Of a stretch of DNA of 64,000 nt, positions 23,883-31,537 are shown one piece after another; the first letter of the stretch is position 1; each line of letters opens with the position of its first letter. The notes below the pieces were generated by a model that made no database searches, was not told the origin of the DNA, and saw only the letters and a list, made by a program, of their open reading frames with translations. The translations under genes and the position numbers were made by a program. The DNA comes from DASQJL01 sp036380835. Lineage in GTDB: Bacteria; Eisenbacteria; RBG-16-71-46; SZUA-252. The stretch lies in contig DASVDZ010000005.1 in the NCBI GenBank assembly GCA_036380835.1, forward strand, positions 1 through 64,000. The letters are read 5' to 3'.

Positions 23883-24535
23883 GCCCGCGGGCGAAGCGGT
23901 CGGGCCACGCGCCGTCCTCGCGGCGCCGTCCGGCGCCCCGGCCCGCGGCGGGAGCGCGGATCCGCGCGGCCTTCGCCGAGAGCCTGCGCCTCCTCGCCCA
24001 GGTCTACGCGCGCGAGGCCCCGGCGATCGAGCGGATGGGACGCGTGATCGCGGCCACGGTCCGCCGCGGGCGGACCGTCTTCTTCGCCGGGAACGGCGGG
24101 AGCGCGGCCGAGGCGCAGCACTTCGCCACCGAGCTGGTCGGGCGCTACGTCCTGGACCGGCGCGCCCTCCCGGCGATCGCGCTCTCAGCCGACAGCACGA
24201 CGCTCACGGCGGTCGCCAACGACTACGGCTACGAGCGGATCTTCGCGCGCGGGATCGAGGCCCTGGGGCGGCGGGGCGACCTCCTGATCGCGATGACCAC
24301 GAGCGGGCGGTCGCGGAACGTCCTCGCGGCCGTCCACGCCGCGAGGCGGCGCGGGATGCGCGTGATCGGCATGACGGGCGGTCGCGGCCGCGGATTCGCG
24401 CGCCTCTGTGACGACTGCCTCGTCGTGCCGTCGGACGAGACGCCGCGCGTCCAGGAGGTCCACCTCCTCGTGGGGCACCTCTGGTGCGGGATGGCCGAGA
24501 CGGCGGCGCTTGGGCCCCGGAGGCGCCGGCCGTGA
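23879..24535 (+). CDS. SIS-domain phosphoheptose isomerase-like protein (GmhA family)
   Basis: 218 residues from a GTG overlapping the rmlD stop. After a basic, Pro/Ala-rich lead of about 28 residues comes the SIS fold: GRTVFFAGNGGSAAEAQHFA, LVGRYVLDRRALPAIALSAD, AMTTSGRSRNVLAAVHAARR and a C-terminal EVHLLVGHLWCGMAE. These match sedoheptulose-7-phosphate isomerase, which starts heptose synthesis for LPS or S-layer glycans; DiaA-type proteins share the fold. The lead may be over-called. It fits with neighbouring sugar-nucleotide genes. Confidence 0.85.
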   Translation: MSPRAKRSGHAPSSRRRPAPRPAAGARIRAAFAESLRLLAQVYAREAPAIERMGRVIAATVRRGRTVFFAGNGGSAAEAQHFATELVGRYVLDRRALPAIALSADSTTLTAVANDYGYERIFARGIEALGRRGDLLIAMTTSGRSRNVLAAVHAARRRGMRVIGMTGGRGRGFARLCDDCLVVPSDETPRVQEVHLLVGHLWCGMAETAALGPRRRRP

Positions 24536-25434
24536 TGCGCGAGATCGTCCGCTCGATGCGGATCTACCAATGGACGAAGAACCTCGTGCTCTTCGCGGGG
24601 CTCGTCTTCACGCTGAAGGTGCTCGATCCGGCGTTCGCGATCCCGACCATCGCCGGCTTCCTCGTCTTCTCGCTCGCCGTCTCCGGCGTCTACCTCTGGA
24701 ACGACGTGATCGACGTGGAGCGCGACCGGCTCCATCCGCAGAAGCGGGAGCGGCCGGTCGCGTCGGGTCGCCTGCCGGCGCCGACCGCCGCGCTCGCCGG
24801 CGCGATCCTCCTCGCCGCGGGACTCGGAGGGTGCTTCGCGCTCGGTCCCCGCTTCGGGATCGCCGCGGTGGCGTACGTCGCGCTGACGCTGGCCTACTCC
24901 GCGTTCGTCAAGAATGTCGTGCTCCTCGACGTCGTCTTCATCGCCGCCGGCTTCGTGATCCGGGCGGCCGCCGGCGTGCAGCTCCTCCGCGACCGCGCCG
25001 GATCGGCCGCCGCCATCGAGCTGTCCCCGTGGCTCCTCGTCTGCGCCTTCTTCCTCGCCCTCTTCCTCGCGATCGGAAAGCGCCGCCACGAGCTCTCCGT
25101 GCTCGAGGCCGAGGCGGCGCGCCATCGCGCCGCGCTCGGGAACTACACCATGCGCCTCTTGGACCAGCTCGTCGCGGTGGTGACCGGCGCCACCGTGATC
25201 GCCTACGCCGTCTACACGATTGCGCCCGAGACGCTCGCCAAGTTCCACGGGCGTCCGCTCTACCTCACGATCCCGTTCGTCCTCTACGGCATCTTCCGGT
25301 ACCTCTACCTCATGTACGCCGAGGAGAAGGGCGGGAATCCCTCCGAGCACCTCCTCACCGACCGCGCGACCCTGATCAACGTCCTTCTCTGGTGCGCGGC
25401 GGTGCTCGTGATCCTGGCCTGGCCCGCCGGCTGA
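24535..25434 (+). CDS. UbiA-family polyprenyl-phosphate phosphoribosyltransferase (DPPR synthase-like)
   Basis: 299 residues from the ATG at 24535, which overlaps the previous stop (TGATG). It has eight or nine membrane helices. The first Asp-rich motif is NDVIDVERDRLHP followed by KRERPVASGRLP. Specific for the decaprenyl-phosphate 5-phosphoribosyltransferase group are YQWTKNLVLFAGLVF and SPWLLVCAFFLALFLAIGKR. That enzyme joins PRPP to a polyprenyl phosphate, the route to polyprenyl-arabinofuranose. The PRPP synthetase gene lies about 1.7 kb downstream and ispE starts 3 bp later. A role in arabinan-like glycan or another polyprenyl-ribose product is inference. Confidence 0.85.
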   Translation: MREIVRSMRIYQWTKNLVLFAGLVFTLKVLDPAFAIPTIAGFLVFSLAVSGVYLWNDVIDVERDRLHPQKRERPVASGRLPAPTAALAGAILLAAGLGGCFALGPRFGIAAVAYVALTLAYSAFVKNVVLLDVVFIAAGFVIRAAAGVQLLRDRAGSAAAIELSPWLLVCAFFLALFLAIGKRRHELSVLEAEAARHRAALGNYTMRLLDQLVAVVTGATVIAYAVYTIAPETLAKFHGRPLYLTIPFVLYGIFRYLYLMYAEEKGGNPSEHLLTDRATLINVLLWCAAVLVILAWPAG

Positions 25435-25437
25435 GCC

Positions 25438-26340
25438 GTGGACGCAACAACGCCCCGGGGCCTCCGCGTCCGCTGCCCCGCGAAGATCAACCTCGGCCTC
25501 TGGGTCCTCGGACGGCGCTCCGACGGCTACCACGAAATCGACACGGTGATGCAGACGATCGCGCTGGAGGACGAGCTCGTGCTCGAGCCCGGCCCGCCGG
25601 GTCTCTCGTTTTCCTCGCGCGGCCGGCGGATCCCGGGGGCGGGGCCGAACCTGGTGGAGCGCGCCTGGTCGCTCCTCGAGGAATCGGGACGGCTCCCGCG
25701 CGACGCCGGTCTCGTCGCGACGCTCACGAAACGGATTCCGGTCGGAGCGGGACTCGGCGGCGGAAGCAGCGACGCGACCGGGATGCTGGCCGGGGTCGCG
25801 CGATTCTTCGACCTCGCGATCCCGACCGGCGAGCTCGAGGACCTCGCGGCCTCCCTCGGCTCGGACGCGCCCTACTTCCTGCGCGGCGGGACGGCGCGCG
25901 CGCGCGGCCGGGGTGATCGGGTGGGACATCTATGTCCCATGAGACCGCGGTGGGTCGTGCTCGTCACTCCACCTCTTGAAGTTTCAACGACTTGGGCCTA
26001 TGGGTTGCTCAGAAATGGATTGACAGATCGGGGGTCGGGCGCTAGCATCCTGGCGTCCGCAATCGAGAGCGACGCCCTGGAAGGCGTCGCTCGCGTCATG
26101 CGGAACGTTTTCGAGGACGTGGTCCTTCCGCGGATGCCTGAAATCGCAGCACTGAAGCGCGCGCTCGAGTCGAGCGGCGCCAAGGCGGCGCAAATGACCG
26201 GCAGCGGTTCGACGGTGTTCGCCCTCGCCAGCACGCGGGAGGAAGCCCTCGACCTAGCGGCCCGAGCGTCGTCGTGCGATGCCGAGATTCGCGTCGTCCG
26301 TACGCTGGAACGGGGCGTGATGATCGCGACGCGCTTCTGA
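25438..26340 (+). CDS. ispE: 4-diphosphocytidyl-2-C-methyl-D-erythritol kinase
   Basis: 300 residues from GTG. The GHMP kinase features are RCPAKINLGLWVLGRRSDGY (substrate site), the ATP loop PVGAGLGGGSSDATGML, and late MTGSGSTVFALAS. It phosphorylates CDP-methylerythritol in the non-mevalonate isoprenoid pathway. It ends the recA-to-ispE gene run and is logically tied to the polyprenyl enzymes before it. The section 25920-26060 is locally less G+C-rich than its surroundings, and contains a near-consensus promoter (26020-26048) that probably serves spoVG. Confidence 0.95.
   Translation: MDATTPRGLRVRCPAKINLGLWVLGRRSDGYHEIDTVMQTIALEDELVLEPGPPGLSFSSRGRRIPGAGPNLVERAWSLLEESGRLPRDAGLVATLTKRIPVGAGLGGGSSDATGMLAGVARFFDLAIPTGELEDLAASLGSDAPYFLRGGTARARGRGDRVGHLCPMRPRWVVLVTPPLEVSTTWAYGLLRNGLTDRGSGASILASAIESDALEGVARVMRNVFEDVVLPRMPEIAALKRALESSGAKAAQMTGSGSTVFALASTREEALDLAARASSCDAEIRVVRTLERGVMIATRF
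26020..26048 (+). promoter_or_regulatory. Promoter inside ispE, probably for spoVG
   Basis: -35 TTGACA (26020-26025), 17-bp spacer, -10 TAGCAT (26043-26048). This is the closest match to the general bacterial promoter in the window, lying in coding sequence about 400 bp before spoVG. Confidence 0.65.
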
Positions 26341-26449
26341 TCCTTCCGCTCTCGCAAGGGGCGAAGAGTTGTACCACGGGGACCCGGGGGGTTTCGGTCC
26401 CGGGGGCTTCGAAGGATCGAGGCCCCGAACTCGAGGTGGGTGAGACGGT

Positions 26450-26749
26450 ATGGCTCTCGAGATCACGGAAGTTCGCATCTCACTCCGCGACGACGACAAG
26501 CTGAAGGCGTTCGCGAGCATGACGTTCAACGACGCGTTCGTCATCCGGGGTCTCAAGATCATCGAGGGGACGAACGGGATGTTCGTCGCGATGCCGAGCC
26601 GCAAGAAGCCGGATGGGACGTACCAGGACATCGCCCATCCGATCAACAACGAGACGCGCGAGTTCATCGAATCGCGCCTCCTCGAGGAATACGAAAAGGA
26701 GCGGGCGAAGCAGCCGTCCCTGATCGGGGCGCCGTCGACCGTCTCCTGA
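26450..26749 (+). CDS. spoVG: SpoVG family regulatory protein
   Basis: 99 residues. It has the typical ITEVRISLRDDDKLKAFASM start, the core FNDAFVIRGLKIIEGTNGMF, and VAMPSRKKPDGTYQDIAHPI, then NNETREFIESRLLEEYEKER. SpoVG proteins bind DNA and RNA and act as broad regulators; the family is also found outside spore formers. spoVG after ispE is a conserved order in Bacillus. The 109-bp gap before it includes a hairpin-forming GGGACC...GGTCCC (26379-26401), so the leader may be structured. Confidence 0.93.
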   Translation: MALEITEVRISLRDDDKLKAFASMTFNDAFVIRGLKIIEGTNGMFVAMPSRKKPDGTYQDIAHPINNETREFIESRLLEEYEKERAKQPSLIGAPSTVS

Positions 26750-26797
26750 CGGGAAGCGCCGGCGCCCTCCAAGGAAGCCGATCATCGTGGCACCGGA

Positions 26798-26872
26798 TGG
26801 GGCGTCGGCAAGTGGTAAGCCAGGAGACTTTGGATCTCCCATTCGGAGGTTCGAATCCTCCCGCCCCAACCA
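26798..26872 (+). tRNA. tRNA-Gln (anticodon TTG)
   Basis: Acceptor TGGGGCG pairs with CGCCCCA. The anticodon arm is GGAGA-CTTTGGA-TCTCC (TTG, reading CAA and CAG), the T-arm is GGAGGTTCGAATCCTCC, discriminator A, and CCA is encoded. The U1-A72 end pair is typical of glutamine tRNAs. Confidence 0.95.
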
Positions 26873-26874
26873 CC

Positions 26875-26903
26875 TTCCACTCGACGTCCTGATTCGGTAG
26901 ACT
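26875..26903 (+). promoter_or_regulatory. Possible prs promoter
   Basis: -10 TAGACT (26898-26903) is good, and TTCCAC lies 17 bp upstream but is a poor -35. If used, it gives a leader of about 180 nt that carries several hairpins before prs. Confidence 0.35.
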
Positions 26904-27020
26904 GTTCGGCAGCACGGGCGGCCGCGGGCCGCCCTCGACGGACCCAAAGCACGAAGTCCTCGATCGTAGGGCCCCGGAGGCATCGACCTCCGGTCCATCG
27001 AGCGCCGCGCGGCGTCTCGG

Positions 27021-27058
27021 GCCCGATTGGCGAAGGCGTCAATCGGGCTTTGGGTCGC
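27021..27058 (+). terminator. Hairpin with T-rich tail before prs (terminator or attenuator)
   Basis: GCCCGATT (27021-27028) pairs with AATCGGGC (27041-27048), extended by a partial inner stem. It is followed by TTTGGGTCGCTTTATTTT, the most T-rich tail in the window. Upstream in the same gap are two more stems, GGGCGGC/GCCGCCC and CCGGAGG/CCTCCGG. It may end the tRNA-Gln transcript or attenuate prs. Confidence 0.5.
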
Positions 27059-27090
27059 TTTATTTTCCGCCCCGGGAAAGGAGAGGTGCG

Positions 27091-28104
27091 ATGACGGTCA
27101 AGCTGGCTACGGATCGGCGCGCGGTGCCCGCATCGAAACCGCTTTCGGATCCCCGGGAGCCGCGCGAGGCCGAGCGGCGGCTCCGGCTCTTCACGGGGAA
27201 CGCGAACCGGCCCCTGGCCGAGGCGATCTGCGGGCACCTCGGGATCGACCTGGGCGACGCGACCGTCGACACGTTCGCGGACGGCGAGACGTTCGTGAAG
27301 ATCAACGAGAACATCCGCGGGTCCGACATCTTCGTCTTCCAGCCGACGTTCCCGCCGGCCTCGCACCTGATGGAGCTCCTGATCATGATCGACGCGGTGC
27401 GCCGCGCCTCGGCCCGGCGCGTGACCGCGGTCATCCCGTACTACGGATTCCAGCGGCAGGACCGGAAGGACCAGCCGCGCGTCCCGATCACGGCGAAGCT
27501 GGTCGCGAACCTGATCACGACCGCGGGCGCCGACCGCGTGATGACCATGGATCTGCATTCGGCGCAGATCCAGGGGTTCTTCGACATCCCGTTCGACCAC
27601 CTGTACGCGGCGCCGGTCCTGGTCGACTTCTTCCTCCGGCGGCGGATTCCGAACGTGGTCGTCGTGGCGCCCGACATCGGGAGCGTGAAGATGGCGCGCG
27701 CGTACGCGAAGCGCTTGAGCGCGAACCTCGCGATCGTGGACAAGCGCCGCCCGCGTCCCGACGCGGTCGAGATGATGAACGTCATCGGCGAGGTCGAGGG
27801 GAAGAACGTGGTGATCTTCGACGACATCGTGAGCACGGGATCGACGCTCGTCGAAGCGGCCCGGGCGCTGAAGGACGCGGGCGCCCAGGACATTTTCGCG
27901 GCGGGCACGCATGGCGTGCTCTGCGGCGAGGCGATGGAGCGGATCGACCGATCGCCCGTGAAGGAGCTGATCATCACCGACAGCATCCCGCACGCCGCGG
28001 GGAGCCTCTCCCCGAAGGTCCAGGTCCTCTCGGTCGCGGCGCTCCTGGCCGAGGCCATCCGGAGGATTCACGACGAGGAGTCGCTCTCCTCGCTGTTCAT
28101 TTGA
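27091..28104 (+). CDS. prs: Ribose-phosphate pyrophosphokinase (PRPP synthetase)
   Basis: 337 residues, slightly longer than the usual 310-320 because of an N-terminal extension of about 28 residues (to EAERRLRLFTGNANRPLAEA). The body is standard: FADGETFVKINENIRGSDIF, YYGFQRQDRKDQPR (ATP loop), VMTMDLHSAQIQGFFDIP and the PRPP loop VVIFDDIVSTGSTLVEA. It makes PRPP from ribose-5-phosphate and ATP for nucleotides, His, Trp and, here perhaps, the polyprenyl phosphoribosyltransferase at 24535. AAAGGAGAGG lies before the ATG. rplY and pth follow, the conserved prs-rplY-pth order. Confidence 0.96.
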   Translation: MTVKLATDRRAVPASKPLSDPREPREAERRLRLFTGNANRPLAEAICGHLGIDLGDATVDTFADGETFVKINENIRGSDIFVFQPTFPPASHLMELLIMIDAVRRASARRVTAVIPYYGFQRQDRKDQPRVPITAKLVANLITTAGADRVMTMDLHSAQIQGFFDIPFDHLYAAPVLVDFFLRRRIPNVVVVAPDIGSVKMARAYAKRLSANLAIVDKRRPRPDAVEMMNVIGEVEGKNVVIFDDIVSTGSTLVEAARALKDAGAQDIFAAGTHGVLCGEAMERIDRSPVKELIITDSIPHAAGSLSPKVQVLSVAALLAEAIRRIHDEESLSSLFI

Positions 28105-28143
28105 CGAAGGCGAACCGGCACTCAGAACCGAAGGAGCAGCGGC

Positions 28144-28809
28144 ATGGCCATCATGAGCTTGAAGGGGAATCGTCGCGACGGGGTCGGCAAGGGCGCCGCG
28201 CGTAGGTTGCGCGCGACGGGCTCGGTCCCGGCCGTCTACTACGGACGGGGAGAGAACCCGCTCTCGCTGGCGGTCGACACGAAGGAGATCGAGACGCTGC
28301 TCCAGACCGGCGGCTCGTCCAACGTGATCGTCGATCTCAAGGTCGAGGGCGACGCGGGGACCGACCGAAAGGCGTTGATCCGCGAGATCCAGCGCGACCC
28401 GGTGCTGGGGGCGATCCTCCATCTCGACCTGCAGCACATCTCGCTCACCGAGAGGATCACCGTGCAGGTGCCGGTCGAGCTGACCGGCGTGCCGACCGGC
28501 GTCAAGGACGGCGGCGGCATCCTCGAGCACCTGCTCCGGGAGGTGGAAGTCGAGTGCCTCCCGACCGACATCCCCGCGCACATCGAGGCCGACGTCTCGG
28601 CGCTGGCGATCGGCGACTCGCTCCACGTGAGCGACCTGAACGCCCAGGGGATCCAGATCCTGACCGAAGCGGACCGCACGATCGCCACCGTGGTGCCGCC
28701 GACGGTGCTCGAAGAGGTGAAGCCGGTCGAGGAGGCCGCGGTCGAGCCCGAGCTGGTGAAGGAGAAGAAGGAGGAGGAGCCCGCGGCGGAGGGAGGCAAG
28801 GAAGGTTAA
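28144..28809 (+). CDS. rplY: Ribosomal protein bL25, long (Ctc/TL5) form
   Basis: 221 residues. The N-terminal 5S-rRNA-binding part has KGNRRDGVGKGAARRLRATG and VPAVYYGRG. The second, TL5-type beta domain has ITVQVPVELTGVPTGVKDGG and LREVEVECLPTDIPAHIEAD. An acidic/Lys-rich tail follows (VKEKKEEEPAAEGG). It binds 5S rRNA in the large subunit. The pth gene begins 10 bp after it, as in many bacteria. Confidence 0.94.
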   Translation: MAIMSLKGNRRDGVGKGAARRLRATGSVPAVYYGRGENPLSLAVDTKEIETLLQTGGSSNVIVDLKVEGDAGTDRKALIREIQRDPVLGAILHLDLQHISLTERITVQVPVELTGVPTGVKDGGGILEHLLREVEVECLPTDIPAHIEADVSALAIGDSLHVSDLNAQGIQILTEADRTIATVVPPTVLEEVKPVEEAAVEPELVKEKKEEEPAAEGGKEG

Positions 28810-28819
28810 CGAGCCGAAG

Positions 28820-29398
28820 GTGGTCGTCGGCCTGGGCAATCCCGGTCCCGAGTACGCGGCGACGCGCCACAACGTGGGGTTCATGGCCGTCGACGCGCTG
28901 GCGAAACGCCTCGGCCGGTTCTCGGGATGGAGCGGCGATTCGGCGGCGTCGCGCGGGCGGGGCCGCGCCGGCCGCCACGAGGCGCTCCTCGTGAAGCCGC
29001 AGCAGTACATGAACCGGAGCGGCCTCGCCGTCCGGGCGCTCCTCGCGGAGGGGTGGATCGCGGAGGAGATCCTGGTGGTCTGCGACGACGTCTACCTGCC
29101 GCTCGGGACGATCCGGGTCCGGCCGCGGGGCGGGACGGGCGGCCACCAGGGGCTCGAGTCGATCGTCGCGTCGGCCGGCACGGATGGATTCGCCCGGCTT
29201 CGGATCGGGGTCGGCCCCGCACCGGAGGCCGACCGGCTCAAGGAATACGTGCTGGAACCGTTCACCGATGAAGAACAGTCCGTGTTGCCGCGCGTGATCG
29301 AGGCGGCGGCGCAGGCGGCGCACGACGCGGTCGCCGAAGGGCTGACCCAGGCCATGAACCGCTGGAACCGGTTCGTGCTCGATCCGGTGGAGCCATGA
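28820..29398 (+). CDS. pth: Peptidyl-tRNA hydrolase
   Basis: 192 residues from the GTG at 28820, which starts just two residues before the VGLGNPGPEY motif; homologues usually have two or three more residues, and no better start exists upstream in frame. Catalytic positions are visible: N and H in ATRHNVGFMAVDAL, D in VVCDDVYLPLGTIRVRP, then GGTGGHQGLESI. It frees tRNA from stalled peptidyl-tRNA. It lies between rplY and rpsF, and an AGGAAGG lies about 15 bases upstream. Confidence 0.94.
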   Translation: MVVGLGNPGPEYAATRHNVGFMAVDALAKRLGRFSGWSGDSAASRGRGRAGRHEALLVKPQQYMNRSGLAVRALLAEGWIAEEILVVCDDVYLPLGTIRVRPRGGTGGHQGLESIVASAGTDGFARLRIGVGPAPEADRLKEYVLEPFTDEEQSVLPRVIEAAAQAAHDAVAEGLTQAMNRWNRFVLDPVEP

Positions 29399-29405
29399 GG
29401 GAACG

Positions 29406-29777
29406 ATGAAACTCTACGAAACGACGGTGATTTTCGATCCGGGCCTCGAGGAGGCGCGGATCAACGAGGAAGTCGAGCGGATCACGCAGCCGATCGCGCA
29501 GGCGGGCGGCGAGGTGGTCGAGGTGCAGCGCTGGGGGAAGAAGAAGCTCGCCTACAACATCCGCAAGCGGCGCGACGGCACCTACATCCACGTGAAGCAC
29601 AAGAGCCCGGCCAGCCTGATCGCCGACATGGACCGGCGCTTTCGGCTGAACGAGAGCATCCTGCGCCATCTCACGATCGTCGCCCCCAAGGAATCCCCGA
29701 GGCCGGCCGAGGAGGCCGCCAAGGTGGAGGCGGAGGGCGCGGTGAAGGCGGAGGCGGGCGGGGCGAGCGCGGAATGA
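29406..29777 (+). CDS. rpsF: Ribosomal protein bS6
   Basis: 123 residues. Core pattern: KLYETTVIFDPGLEEARINE, then EVVEVQRWGKKKLAYNIRKR, DGTYIHVKH and FRLNESILRHLTIVA. An Ala/Glu-rich tail of about 25 residues follows. It forms a pair with bS18 in the small subunit, whose gene starts 58 bp later. rpsF-rpsR-DUF2232-rplI is the gene order here; no ssb gene lies between rpsF and rpsR. Confidence 0.95.
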   Translation: MKLYETTVIFDPGLEEARINEEVERITQPIAQAGGEVVEVQRWGKKKLAYNIRKRRDGTYIHVKHKSPASLIADMDRRFRLNESILRHLTIVAPKESPRPAEEAAKVEAEGAVKAEAGGASAE

Positions 29778-29835
29778 CGCGGCGCGGGCGTCTTCGGACG
29801 CCGGCGCCGATCCCGGAACCACGAGGAGGAGAACC

Positions 29836-30078
29836 ATGGCTCGCGATGGAGAGTCGCGGTCGTTTCGAAGGAAGTTCTGCAAGCTCTGTTTCGACAAGAT
29901 CGACCGGATCGACTACAAGGACGACCGGCGTCTCTCGCGGTTCATCACCGACCGGGGGAAGATCGTGCCGCGCCGCATCTCGGGAACCTGCGCCCGGCAT
30001 CAGGCCCAGATCACCGAGGCCGTGAAGCGCGCGCGCATCCTGGCGCTCCTTCCCTTCACCAGTGACCAGTACCGCTGA
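29836..30078 (+). CDS. rpsR: Ribosomal protein bS18
   Basis: 80 residues. It contains RKFCKLCFDKIDRIDYKDDR, RLSRFITDRGKIVPRRISGT and CARHQAQITEAVKRARILAL, which is the S18 core. The cysteine pair FCKLC together with C in GTCARHQ suggests the zinc-binding (C+) version. It overlaps the next, membrane protein gene by 17 bp. GAGGAG precedes the ATG. Confidence 0.95.
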   Translation: MARDGESRSFRRKFCKLCFDKIDRIDYKDDRRLSRFITDRGKIVPRRISGTCARHQAQITEAVKRARILALLPFTSDQYR

Positions 30079-31060
30079 CCCGACGCGCGCCCCGGCGACG
30101 GCCGGCGACGCGATCCGCGCTTTCGGCGCGCTCCTGCTCGGAGCGGGGCTCATCATGCTGGCGAGCACCGATCTCCCCTCGCCGTTGCCGTGGGGGTACG
30201 GGCTCCTGCCGGTCGGGCTCCTCTGGCTGGAGCGCCGCGTGGGGCTCCTCTACGGGGCGCTGGCCGCGACGGCGACGCTGGGCGCCGTCTACGCGGCCGG
30301 CGTCACCGAGCCGTCGCAGCTCTTCTTCATCGCGGTGCTCGCGGCCTCCGGGCTCCTGCTCAGCCTGAGCGCGCGGCGCGGCGCGCGCGCCTCGACGGCG
30401 CTCGCCCTCGCGGTCGCGCCGGTCCTCGCCGTGGCGGCGGGGTACCTCTTCCTCGGCGGCATGGAGGATCTGACGCACGTGCTCGCGTCGCGGCTCGACG
30501 ACGTGCGTCGCATGGAGGCGGAACACCGGGTCTCGCAGACGCTCGGGCTCTCGGCGGCCGAGTTCGATCGCGCGCTCACCGAGACGGCGCGGCTCTGGTC
30601 GCTGCTCTTGCCGTCTCTGTTCGCGCTCAAATGGATCGTGGTGCTCGCCATCAACTGCTGGCTCGCCTCGATCCTTTTCCAGGCGGAGAACGGATTCCCG
30701 GCGTTCCACGAGTTCTCGACGTGGCGCGTGCATCCCGCGGCCGCGTGGGGGCTGGCGCTCGCGCTCCTGCTCGTGGCGACCCGCGTTCCGGCGGCGCTCG
30801 AGGCCGGAGTGAACCTGGCCTTTCCGCTCGCCCTGGCCTACACGATCCAGGGCTTCGCGGTGGCGCGGTTCGCGGCGATCGCGCTTCAGGTGAAGGGAAT
30901 CGTGCAGGCGGCGATCGTCGTCCTGATCGCCCTCATGCCGATCCTGGTGGTGGTGTTCCTGGGATTGGGGTTCTTGGATGCGTGGTACGACTTCAGACGG
31001 CGGCTCGTGACGGGGCCCGAGGAACGGATCGGGCCGGCGGCCCGCCGAGACGACGAGTAG
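30062..31060 (+). CDS. DUF2232 (YybS-like) multi-pass membrane protein
   Basis: 332 residues from a GTG inside the end of rpsR (17-bp overlap). About eight hydrophobic segments are visible, for example AFGALLLGAGLIMLAS, LALAVAPVLAVAAGYLFL and AIVVLIALMPILVVVFLGLG. The SLLLPSLFALKWIVVLAINC stretch and the place between rpsR and rplI are typical of DUF2232 proteins. The function of the family is not known. Its tail is short and acidic. Confidence 0.8.
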   Translation: MTSTADPTRAPATAGDAIRAFGALLLGAGLIMLASTDLPSPLPWGYGLLPVGLLWLERRVGLLYGALAATATLGAVYAAGVTEPSQLFFIAVLAASGLLLSLSARRGARASTALALAVAPVLAVAAGYLFLGGMEDLTHVLASRLDDVRRMEAEHRVSQTLGLSAAEFDRALTETARLWSLLLPSLFALKWIVVLAINCWLASILFQAENGFPAFHEFSTWRVHPAAAWGLALALLLVATRVPAALEAGVNLAFPLALAYTIQGFAVARFAAIALQVKGIVQAAIVVLIALMPILVVVFLGLGFLDAWYDFRRRLVTGPEERIGPAARRDDE

Positions 31061-31093
31061 ACGACCGACGTTCGGAAATCGAGGAGGGATTCG

Positions 31094-31537
31094 ATGGAGA
31101 TCATCCTGCTGGAAGACGTCACGGGGCTCGGCAAGCGCGGCGCGTCGGTGCGCGTCGCCGACGGCTACGCCCGCAACTTCCTCCTGCCCCGGAAGAAGGC
31201 GATCGAGGCGGTGGGCGACGCGCAGGCGGTGTTCCGGGACCGGGAGCGCGCCCGGGTCTCGCGCGAGCAGAAGCAGCGCCAGTCCGCGGAGTCGCTCCGG
31301 GACCGGCTCGCCCAGGTATCGCTGCAGTTCAGCGTCCAGGTCGGCGAGGAGGACCAGCTCTACGGCTCGGTGACCGCGACCGAGGTGCACGAGGCGCTCG
31401 CGGCGCAGGGATTCACCGTGGAGCGGAAGGCGATCCGCCTCGAGGAGCCGCTCAAGGCCCTCGGCGTGTTCGAGGTGCCGGTTCACCTCTTCCAGGACAT
31501 CGAAGCGCCGGTGAAGGTATGGGTCGTTCGCAAATGA
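31094..31537 (+). CDS. rplI: Ribosomal protein bL9
   Basis: 147 residues. The N-terminal domain MEIILLEDVTGLGKRGASVR with GYARNFLLPRKKAI is diagnostic. The long helix and the C-terminal domain (EDQLYGSVTATEVHEALAAQ) follow. It binds 23S rRNA near the L1 stalk. GAGGAGGGATTCG precedes the ATG. The stop overlaps the next start (ATGA). Confidence 0.96.
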   Translation: MEIILLEDVTGLGKRGASVRVADGYARNFLLPRKKAIEAVGDAQAVFRDRERARVSREQKQRQSAESLRDRLAQVSLQFSVQVGEEDQLYGSVTATEVHEALAAQGFTVERKAIRLEEPLKALGVFEVPVHLFQDIEAPVKVWVVRK

